Shown here: positions 1 through 6,132 of the stretch, in pieces | Numbering within the stretch: position 1 is the stretch's first letter | Layout: each line of letters opens with the position of its first letter | Assembly (NCBI GenBank): GCA_031278535.1 | Contig: JAITKH010000391.1 | Span: 1-10,309 of the forward strand | Direction: 5' to 3' | DNA length: 10,309 bases | Origin: Planctomycetota bacterium | Lineage (GTDB): Bacteria > Planctomycetota > SZUA-567 | Notes under the pieces: generated by a model | What the model was told of the DNA's origin: nothing | What the model saw: the letters and a program-made list of their open reading frames with translations, nothing else | Databases searched by the model: none | Position numbers and translations under genes: made by a program

Positions 1-136
1 AAGGTAGGGGCAATACGGCGGGGTCCTTGCGGATTGAATCGTATGAACCGTCCGCCCGTTGATCGTCAAGCCGCGAATCGCACCCGCAAACAACCGTCAT
101 CAGGGCGGAAAGCGCCGCGGCAATAATCGTTCTCAT
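1..136 (-). CDS. Putative lipoprotein, N-terminal 45 residues only (runs off the window)
   Basis: An ATG at 136 lies 4 bases after the secretin stop, with a GGAG ten bases upstream inside the secretin's last codons. The frame stays open to the window edge. The visible 45 residues start with Met-Arg, then a hydrophobic stretch (residues 4-16) ending in V-C-G-C. This fits a signal peptidase II lipobox with Cys19 as the lipidated residue; Cys17 also lies close by. Asp20 follows the Cys; in E. coli an Asp there favours inner-membrane retention, a rule that may not hold in this organism. The rest is charged and polar with no recognisable domain. Being the last visible gene of the cluster, directly after the secretin, it could be a secretin pilotin or another accessory lipoprotein. 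That is inference from position only. Confidence 0.72.
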   Translation of the reverse strand, partial: MRTIIAAALSALMTVVCGCDSRLDDQRADGSYDSIRKDPAVLPLP

Positions 137-140
137 GGCG

Positions 141-2045
141 TCAGGGCTCCATGCTCATGACGGGCGAGCGTTCCTTGAGCCTCCGCAGGTCGTCGCGGGA
201 ATTGCCCCGCCACTCGCCCACCGGCATTTCCCGGCTGTCGCCGACTCCGAGATTGGGGAAATCGGGATGTGCGGACGGGTGGCGGCTGAGACGCTCCATC
301 ATGTCGAGCGACTCGGCCTCGCCCTCGCCCGGGGCGAGCAATACGCAAGGCTTGATGAGAATAAGCATTTCATGCCGCTCCTGCGTCTTGGAGGTCCTCT
401 TGAACAGCTCCCCGACGATGGGAACCTTGTGCAGGCCGGGGACGCCGACCACCCGCTTTCCGGATTTTTCGGTGATCAGGCCGCCAATCGCGATGATATG
501 GCCGTCATGCGCCACCACCGTGGTGGTCACCGAGCGTTCCTCGACATTGGTCGACACAAAGGAGTCGTTTATTCCGACAATAATCTCGCGATCAACCCCC
601 AACGCCGTATTCTCCTGCAGGATGCTGATGGTGACCGAACGGTCGGCGTGGATTTTCGGAGTGATCAGGAGGGAAGTTCCTATGCGGCGGCGCGGCGCCT
701 GAACGGTAACTTCGATTTGCTCTCTAACGCCGTCCCCATATTCCTGTTCGGTGCGGGTCGTGTCGACCTTTTCCAGAACCGTCATCTCCGTACCGATAAA
801 AACCCTGGACGCCTCGTTGTCGGCCACCAGCAGGTTGGGAGTCGCCAGGGTGACGACGCGGTCGTTGTCCTGCAGCAATTGCAGCCTGGCGCGGACATGC
901 TCCGTCACCACGCCGAAAACCGCCGCCCTGCCGTCCAGCCCGGTTCCCTGGGGCACGAGAGTCGAATCCGGCCGCGAAATCAGCTGTCCCTGGTTGCCCG
1001 ACATGCCCCGCGCCGAACCGGCGCTGATCGCGCCTCCGCCGAGCAGCCAGTCGATGCCCCGCTCGTGCTCGTCGACGAGCGTCACGTCGAGGATCTTCAC
1101 CTCCAGCAAGACCTGGGGGCGCGGCTTGTCCAGGCTCAGGGCGACCTGCTTCACCTTGGCGAGCGATATCGGATCGTTGGAACGGAGAACGATATCGTTC
1201 GAGGCTATCATGGCCGACACGTAGACAAGTCCCGGGCGATCCATTCCTCCGCCGGATTCCGGCCCGTCGATCATTCGCCTCACCTCTTCGCCCGTCATGC
1301 TTCTCAGGAGCGCTTCGGCGTCCTCGCGTTCCTGGAGCAGCTGCGACAAGGTCCGCCCGTCGCTGTTCGCGGAGGAGCCGCCGCTTCCCGTCGGGGAGTT
1401 CCGGTAGTTCGAGTTCCGGTAGTTCGAGTTCCGGCTGCCTGAACTGCTCGACGAACTTGACAAGGAACCTGCCGACGCGCTCGTCATGGAGCCGACATCG
1501 GCGATGGTCGCGCGGTCGGCAAGGAGCTCCATGCGGTCAAGCGCGCGTTCCAGGCGGTCGTAAGGATCGTTCTCGTCCTTGTCGGATCGGCTCCAGACCA
1601 CCCTGTCCAGGAAGACTTTCTGCAATGTTTCGCAAACCTCCTCGACGTGCGGATACTTGAGGGTTATGACCTCCACGGCCTCCTCCGCGTACAGGTTCAA
1701 CCCGCCGCGGAATTCATCGAGAGTCATGATCTGGACGATCCGGCTTCCCGGGGTGCGCTTGAACCATAGCCCATAGGAGGCGCACAGCGCCTTGAGCGCC
1801 TCTTCCACGTGCGTGCTCTCGAGGTACATGTCGACGCTCTTGGCCGCGGCTCCCTCGCTCACCATCACGGTCCAGCGCGCCCCGCAGCTTCGGGTAATCA
1901 GCTCGGCGAAGCCGCGTATCGGCATGCCCCGCACCATCAGCGAATCGATGAAAACGTCGTCGTCCCTCCCGGCGCGTTGAAAATCGCCCCCTCCCGCCAG
2001 GGGCGCCAGGAACAGCCAGGGGAGAAAAACAATGGCGGCTCTCAT
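141..2045 (-). CDS. gspD: Secretin of the GspD/PilQ family (outer-membrane channel)
   Basis: 634 residues with a hydrophobic N-terminal signal sequence (about residues 1-20). The protein should form the multimeric outer-membrane gate through which the filament or its substrate passes. An N0/STN-like domain covers about residues 32-110. An N1/NolW-like domain begins near 123 (VEVITLKYPHVEEV) and resumes near 274-310 (IVLRSNDPISLAKVKQV, then LSLDKPRPQVLLEVKILDV). Between these halves is a roughly 120-residue insertion with a polyserine run (195-202), a five-residue tandem repeat (205-217) and a charged, probably helical part (230-260). The secretin barrel domain spans about 308-569 and ends with the diagnostic VPGLHKVPIVGELF (535-548) and a hydrophobic strand (MLILIKPCVLL). 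Residues 570-634 form a charged tail that might bind a pilotin. The ATG at 2045 is preceded by GGAG with good spacing and lies 13 bases after the PilP-like stop. PilQ is an equally fair name given the gene order. Confidence 0.95.
   Translation of the reverse strand: MRAAIVFLPWLFLAPLAGGGDFQRAGRDDDVFIDSLMVRGMPIRGFAELITRSCGARWTVMVSEGAAAKSVDMYLESTHVEEALKALCASYGLWFKRTPGSRIVQIMTLDEFRGGLNLYAEEAVEVITLKYPHVEEVCETLQKVFLDRVVWSRSDKDENDPYDRLERALDRMELLADRATIADVGSMTSASAGSLSSSSSSSGSRNSNYRNSNYRNSPTGSGGSSANSDGRTLSQLLQEREDAEALLRSMTGEEVRRMIDGPESGGGMDRPGLVYVSAMIASNDIVLRSNDPISLAKVKQVALSLDKPRPQVLLEVKILDVTLVDEHERGIDWLLGGGAISAGSARGMSGNQGQLISRPDSTLVPQGTGLDGRAAVFGVVTEHVRARLQLLQDNDRVVTLATPNLLVADNEASRVFIGTEMTVLEKVDTTRTEQEYGDGVREQIEVTVQAPRRRIGTSLLITPKIHADRSVTISILQENTALGVDREIIVGINDSFVSTNVEERSVTTTVVAHDGHIIAIGGLITEKSGKRVVGVPGLHKVPIVGELFKRTSKTQERHEMLILIKPCVLLAPGEGEAESLDMMERLSRHPSAHPDFPNLGVGDSREMPVGEWRGNSRDDLRRLKERSPVMSMEP
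1396..1434 (-). repeat. 15-bp in-frame tandem repeat in the secretin gene
   Basis: On the plus strand the unit GAGTTCCGGTAGTTC occurs at 1396-1410 and 1411-1425, followed by a 9-base partial copy at 1426-1434, all identical. On the coding strand it encodes R-N-S-N-Y, R-N-S-N-Y, R-N-S (secretin residues 205-217). Because the unit is a multiple of three, copy-number changes keep the reading frame. It sits next to a polyserine run inside the insertion that splits the N1 domain, so the length is probably tolerated as a flexible loop. Confidence 0.9.
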
Positions 2046-2058
2046 ACCCGTCTCCAGT

Positions 2059-2667
2059 TCAACGAAGAATGACGGCGTCCTGGGGACGCGCCCTGGGAGC
2101 GATTTCGACGAAATCCTTGGCGATGTTCTTGACCAGAAGGTAGAAGTAGTCCGCCGGGGAAACGTTCGTGGTGGTTGATTCCCGCGTTTCCGTCTCCGTG
2201 ACGCGCCCGCGCCTTCCCCTGGCGGTTTGCGTCTGGGTTCGCTGCGTCACCTGCTGGTAAGGAAGCGAATCGATTTGAATGACGTCCCCGGCGCGGACGT
2301 AATGCAATTCGCCTCCCGTCGAATGGGGAACGTGGATCGCGGCTATCGGTCCGGCGCCGCGAATATGGATTATGGACAGGATGCGCACCCCGCGAGGCAC
2401 CCTGGCCCGGCTGGTGGGAATGAATTCGCCCTCTTCGGAGGTGGGCAAACGGTAGGCGAAAGGATCCTTTTCGTCCTCGGACGGATCCTGCACGACAACC
2501 AGGTCCGATTCCGGCATGAACGCCTCTGACGGGGCGCGGGACGTCCCGACCGGAGCGGCGGCGCCCGGTTCGGGCGCGTTACCGTTGGGACGCGTTTCGC
2601 CGGCCGGCGACCCGGGCGGGAATGCGCAGAGAAGAAAAATCGACAAGAAAAGAAAATCGCGCGTCAT
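2059..2667 (-). CDS. PilP/GspC-like periplasmic linker protein
   Basis: 202 residues with a hydrophobic export signal (residues 4-16). Cys14 lacks a proper lipobox, so cleavage by signal peptidase I around PAG (21-23) is more likely than lipidation. Residues 24-65 are a Pro/Ala-rich, probably disordered segment. A DPF motif (68-70), common at the entry of PilP-family domains, is followed by a compact beta-rich part: RGVRILSIIHIRGAGPIAAIHV, then HYVRAGDVI (122-130), the 'V-x-x-G-D' strand typical of PilP and the GspC homology region. A Thr/Arg-rich insertion (139-170) interrupts the domain before a final segment with VEIAPR. In known systems this protein joins the inner-membrane PilN/O (GspL/M) complex to the secretin N-domains. 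Its place directly before the secretin gene matches pilP-pilQ order. The ATG at 2667 has GGGAG six bases upstream and is 15 bases after the platform gene. Homology is inferred from motif and position, not strong identity. Confidence 0.78.
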   Translation of the reverse strand: MTRDFLFLSIFLLCAFPPGSPAGETRPNGNAPEPGAAAPVGTSRAPSEAFMPESDLVVVQDPSEDEKDPFAYRLPTSEEGEFIPTSRARVPRGVRILSIIHIRGAGPIAAIHVPHSTGGELHYVRAGDVIQIDSLPYQQVTQRTQTQTARGRRGRVTETETRESTTTNVSPADYFYLLVKNIAKDFVEIAPRARPQDAVILR

Positions 2668-2682
2668 GCCTGGCTCCCGTCT

Positions 2683-3927
2683 TTACCTGGCAACCGAACT
2701 GGTGGCGGACAGCATCGCCATGAAAAACCCGAAATAGACCAGCCCCACCATTCCCCCGATGACGACGAACATCGCCGGCTCGACCAGCTTGCCGAGGAGG
2801 GCGACGCGCCGGTTCAGCTGCTCCTCCGAAAAGGCGGCCGCGTGCCGGAGGCTCTCGTCGATGCCGCCGCTGTTTTCACTGACTGAAATCATGGTGTGGG
2901 CAATGGGCGCGAACCGGGAAAGCGTCGTTTCGCCGACGCTTTTCCCGAGTCCCGAACCGAGGCGCAGCGATTCGCGGATTTTCCTGAACTGTTCCGCGTA
3001 ATGCAGATTTCCCATGGTCAACTCGACAAGTTCCACGGAGGAAACGATGTCGACGCCGCTCCGCAGCAGCGCTCCGAGGGTGAGGCACCACATGGTGTTC
3101 GCCTGGAACAGGAACGCGCCGCCGATTCCCGGTACGGCTATGGCAAGCCGGTCGAGAATCGCGCCGCTCCTGCGGTTCCGCCGCAGAAGCGCGATTGCGA
3201 TCAAAAAGGCGAAGGGGGCGGCAAGGATGAACACCCCGTAGGCCAGGAGGAAATCATTGAGCCAGATGACCATCCTGGTGGAAAGCGGCAGCCGTATTTT
3301 GCCGCCGCTGTTCATGTTGATGAATTTCATGACCACCGGGAACACCTCGTTCACCATGTAGTAGCCGATGCCCAGCGCCGCGACGAAAACCACCGCCGGA
3401 TAGGCGAAGGCCTGCGCCAGCTGCCCCTTGATCTTCCGGGAACGCTCCATCAATCCGGCCGCGTAGGCGGCCATCTTGTCGAGGGTGCCGTTCGCCTCGC
3501 CGACGGACAGGAGGCCGATGGCGACCCGGCCAAGCCAGGGCATCTCCCTCTCCAGCGATTTGCTCAGGGACTGTCCCTGGCGCACATGCTCCATCACCAG
3601 GCGCAGCATCTTCCCCAGGCTTTTCGGGGCGTTGTCGCTTATGGAACGGAGAGCGGTCATGATGGGAACGCCGGCGCCGATCAGGGAGGCCAGCTGCCGC
3701 AGGCACAGCTCGACGGCGGACTTGGAGACCAGCAGGCCCTCGAGCATGGCAAGGTACTTGTTGCCGCTTCCCTTCGCCGCGGCCGCGGCGGAGCCTTTCG
3801 CCGGCTTGAGATCCAGGACGATCTTCCCCTCCCGGCGCAGTATTCCCGCCGCCGCGGCGTGCGATTCCGCCGCCACCCTCCCGGATCGGCGTACGCCGTT
3901 TTCAAAAGCGACATATTGGAAAACCAT
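2683..3927 (-). CDS. gspF: Inner-membrane platform protein GspF/PilC
   Basis: 414 residues, the usual length for GspF/PilC. It is the polytopic inner-membrane protein that the extension ATPase turns to insert pilin subunits. Residues 1-45 form a short N-terminal segment starting MVFQYVAFENG, typical of the family. An Ala/Lys/Gly-rich linker (43-56) leads to the first T2SSF domain (about 73-197), with QLASLIGAGVPIMTAL and SVGEANGTLDKM as family signatures. The second copy (about 277-400) has LTLGALLRSGVDIVSSVEL and SVSENSGGIDESL. Transmembrane segments are predicted at about 174-195, 226-248 and 384-406. The start ATG shares its A with the ATPase stop codon (TGATG) and has GAGGA upstream, so translation is coupled. 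The frame is open far upstream through the ATPase gene, but that stretch is antisense-like Arg/His/Pro-rich sequence and was excluded. Confidence 0.95.
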   Translation of the reverse strand: MVFQYVAFENGVRRSGRVAAESHAAAAGILRREGKIVLDLKPAKGSAAAAAKGSGNKYLAMLEGLLVSKSAVELCLRQLASLIGAGVPIMTALRSISDNAPKSLGKMLRLVMEHVRQGQSLSKSLEREMPWLGRVAIGLLSVGEANGTLDKMAAYAAGLMERSRKIKGQLAQAFAYPAVVFVAALGIGYYMVNEVFPVVMKFINMNSGGKIRLPLSTRMVIWLNDFLLAYGVFILAAPFAFLIAIALLRRNRRSGAILDRLAIAVPGIGGAFLFQANTMWCLTLGALLRSGVDIVSSVELVELTMGNLHYAEQFRKIRESLRLGSGLGKSVGETTLSRFAPIAHTMISVSENSGGIDESLRHAAAFSEEQLNRRVALLGKLVEPAMFVVIGGMVGLVYFGFFMAMLSATSSVAR

Positions 3928-5360
3928 CAGTTTTCCTCGCCGAGATAGATGACGCGCCGGACCTCGGCCAACGTGGTCAAATGCTCGATGGCCTTCGCCC
4001 TGCCGTCCTGGAACAGCGTGGGAAGCCCCAGGCCGCCGAAGGCGTGATCCGCCATGGCGTCGGTCCCGGCCCCGGCCATAATCAATTCGCGTTCCCTTTT
4101 CCGGATCGGGACCATTTCGTACAGTCCGAGGCGGCCCGAATAGCCGCCGCCGCAGAGTTGGCAGCCGACGGGCTCGACGACGGCGGTTCCGGGTTCGAGG
4201 CGGAAGGCGTCGGCCGAGGGGCCGTCGCAGGGGAGAAGCCTGCGGCAATGCGGGCAAGGCCGCCTGACCAGGCGCTGCGCGATTACCAGCCGCAGGGTGG
4301 AGACGATGAGTTCGCGCGCCACGCCGAGGTTGGCGAGGCGCGTCACCACCGACAACGAATCGTTGGCGTGGAGCGTGGACAGGACAAGGTGCCCCGTGAG
4401 CGCGCTTTTCACCGCGATGTCGGCGGATTCGCCGTCCCGGATCTCCCCGATCATGATGATGTCCGGATCGTGGCGCATCACGCTCCTGAGCGCCTTGTTG
4501 AAGCTGACCCGCTCGCTGTCGACATGGACCTGGTTGACGCCGTCGAGGGGGATTTCCACCGGGTCCTCGATGCTGACGATGTGCGACGTCCCCGGAGCGC
4601 GAAGGTGCCGCAGGGCGGCATACAGGGTCGTCGTTTTTCCGCTCCCCGTCGGCCCCGAAAGCAGGATGACCCCGTGCGCCTGCCGCAGCGCCGAAAGGAA
4701 CATGTCCCGGTGCTGCCCGCGCATGCCGAGATTGTCGATGCCGGACAGCTCGGCCGCGGTCGCCGCCGTGGCGAGGATGCGGAGGGTGAGCTTCTCCCCG
4801 TGAAGGGTGGGAATGGTCGCCACGCGCATGGATATTTCCTCGCCCAGGCTTTCGATGGTCAGCTGGCCGTCCTGGGGTATGCGCTTTTCGGAAATGTCGA
4901 GCCTCGACGAGACCTTGACCGCGGAGACAAGATCCGCCATCGCCTCCGGCGTCAGCTCCCTGTCGATCCGCATGAGGCCGTCGACGCGCATCCGGACGAG
5001 GGCGCGTCCGCTTTCGGTGTCGAGGTGGATGTCGGAACAGTGGATTTGAATGGCGCGGTTGATCAGCTCCTCCAGCAGCGCCAGCGGCGTCCCCGTCCCG
5101 GCGCTTTCGGGATAGTAGCGCCGGATCGCCTTCTCCACCCCTTCGGGACGGCGCGCCGGCGCCACCCGGATTTCCAGCCCGATTTGCCCCTCCAGCTGCA
5201 TGATGCCGGCGGCGTTGTCCTCGTCGCACTGGACCACGATCAGGGTGTCGTTCTCCAGCGCCACCGGCAGGACGCCGAGGCGATGGGCCAGCTTGGCCGG
5301 GACCTTCTCCAGCGCCTCCCGCGAGGCTATCACCCTGTCAAGATCGATTGCGACCGCCAT
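3927..5360 (-). CDS. gspE: Pilus/secretion extension ATPase GspE/PilB
   Basis: 477 residues. It is the cytoplasmic hexameric ATPase that powers filament assembly. A short N-terminal domain (about 15-85, with LAHRLGVLPVALEND) resembles the GspE N2 domain; no longer N1 region is present. The catalytic part shows an RMRVDGLM strand (123-130), RIPQDGQL (160-167), Walker A GPTGSGKTTT (236-245), an Asp box SIEDPVE (263-269), Walker B DIIMIGEIRD (300-309) and a His box HLVLSTLHAND (324-334). All key residues are present. A zinc-binding tetracysteine follows: CPHC (369-372) and CQLC (400-403), a feature of GspE/PilB that PilT lacks. I chose ATG 5360 because AGGAAG lies five bases upstream. An in-frame ATG at 5375 has no ribosome binding site and would add five residues. 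The gene overlaps the PilO-like gene by 23 bases. Confidence 0.96.
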   Translation of the reverse strand: MAVAIDLDRVIASREALEKVPAKLAHRLGVLPVALENDTLIVVQCDEDNAAGIMQLEGQIGLEIRVAPARRPEGVEKAIRRYYPESAGTGTPLALLEELINRAIQIHCSDIHLDTESGRALVRMRVDGLMRIDRELTPEAMADLVSAVKVSSRLDISEKRIPQDGQLTIESLGEEISMRVATIPTLHGEKLTLRILATAATAAELSGIDNLGMRGQHRDMFLSALRQAHGVILLSGPTGSGKTTTLYAALRHLRAPGTSHIVSIEDPVEIPLDGVNQVHVDSERVSFNKALRSVMRHDPDIIMIGEIRDGESADIAVKSALTGHLVLSTLHANDSLSVVTRLANLGVARELIVSTLRLVIAQRLVRRPCPHCRRLLPCDGPSADAFRLEPGTAVVEPVGCQLCGGGYSGRLGLYEMVPIRKRERELIMAGAGTDAMADHAFGGLGLPTLFQDGRAKAIEHLTTLAEVRRVIYLGEEN

Positions 5361-6132
5361 CGGCTTCCTTTTCATAGCGAAACGCCAGCACCCGGAACGA
5401 CAGGGACAGCAGCGGGCGTCCGCCCGACAGGATCATCGGCTCGTTCCCCTCGCCGTAAACCACGCCGAAGGCGATTTTTTCGATGCGCACCAGGTAAGGC
5501 AAACCCTCCGTCCTGCGAAGAAACGACCTGATCGAGGCGAAATCTCCGCGCAATTCGTAATCCTTTGCTGCGGCGTTGGGGGGAATCGCATCCGCCGGGT
5601 CCGGCGGCTCCGCCCCCGGTTCGGCCGGGACCGCGTTCCGGCCCCTTTTGCCGCCCCTGGCGGCGGGTTTCCCTGCGGTCTCCTTTTCGGACTCTTCCGC
5701 CGGCGCCGGAGGCTCGACGGGCTTGGTCTGAACGCGAAGGCCGCAGTCGACGGCAAGGGCGTACAGCGCGGCGTCGATATCGGCGGGATTGGCGCCGAGA
5801 CGAAGCCGGGAGGCGGCTTCCTTCGCGGCCAGGCGTTCCTGGAAGTCGGCAAGCTGTTTCTCCCTGGTTTCGGCGCGCAGGAGACTGTCCTGCGTTTCCT
5901 TGTCCGTATCAATCGGCGGCACGACCTCGGGAACGGAGTCGTCCCTCAGGCGGCTTTCAATGGCGCGGATGTTTCTTTGGGCGGGATCGAGAAGAAGCCG
6001 CCGGGCGCCGAACACGACTCCCATGGCGAGGATTATGCCGATGACAATCCGGCGGAAGGTGTTGAACCTTCCGTAGAAGGAGAGCAATTCCCTTTTCCAG
6101 CCGCGAAAGGTTCGGCGGACGGCGCGGATCAT
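5338..6132 (-). CDS. PilO/GspM-like inner-membrane assembly protein
   Basis: 264 residues in a bitopic layout. A basic cytoplasmic N-terminus (1-26) is followed by one transmembrane segment (about 27-45), a charged coiled-coil (about 50-110, RNIRAIESRLRDD and RAETREKQLADFQERL), a Pro/Glu/Ala/Lys-rich linker (137-188), and a C-terminal alpha/beta domain (190-255). YELRGDFASIRSFLRRTEGL and the closing strands LLSLSFRVLAFR fit the PilO/GspM ferredoxin-like fold. In known systems it pairs with PilN/GspL in the periplasm and with PilP. The start overlaps the preceding stop as ATGA, indicating coupled translation. The linker is longer than I expect for PilO, and it is Arg/Lys-rich in the middle (RGGKRGR). 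Assignment rests on topology, the C-terminal pattern and gene order; primary sequence in this family is poorly conserved, so PilO versus GspM cannot be settled. Confidence 0.85.
   Translation of the reverse strand: MIRAVRRTFRGWKRELLSFYGRFNTFRRIVIGIILAMGVVFGARRLLLDPAQRNIRAIESRLRDDSVPEVVPPIDTDKETQDSLLRAETREKQLADFQERLAAKEAASRLRLGANPADIDAALYALAVDCGLRVQTKPVEPPAPAEESEKETAGKPAARGGKRGRNAVPAEPGAEPPDPADAIPPNAAAKDYELRGDFASIRSFLRRTEGLPYLVRIEKIAFGVVYGEGNEPMILSGGRPLLSLSFRVLAFRYEKEADGGRNRS
5364..5369 (-). promoter_or_regulatory. Ribosome binding site that decides the ATPase start
   Basis: On the minus strand AGGAAG precedes ATG 5360 by three bases (AGGA by five). It lies inside the end of the PilO-like gene and also inside the alternative five-codon longer ATPase frame, whose own ATG (5375) has no purine-rich sequence upstream. 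This supports the 477-residue product. Confidence 0.65.

Noticed and set aside
135..1442. Long open plus-strand frame opposite the secretin gene
   Set aside because: It is the antisense shadow of a GC-rich gene: His/Arg/Pro-rich, no domain, and no ribosome binding site of note, while the opposite strand has a clear secretin.
3928..5229. Upstream extension of the platform protein frame through the ATPase gene
   Set aside because: The translated extension is Arg/His/Pro/Gly-rich and unlike any GspF. The TGATG junction with GAGGA gives the natural start at 3927.
3981..5531. 516-codon plus-strand frame opposite the ATPase
   Set aside because: The minus strand encodes a complete ATPase with all motifs. 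The plus frame is low-complexity Arg/Asp/Gly-rich sequence without family features.
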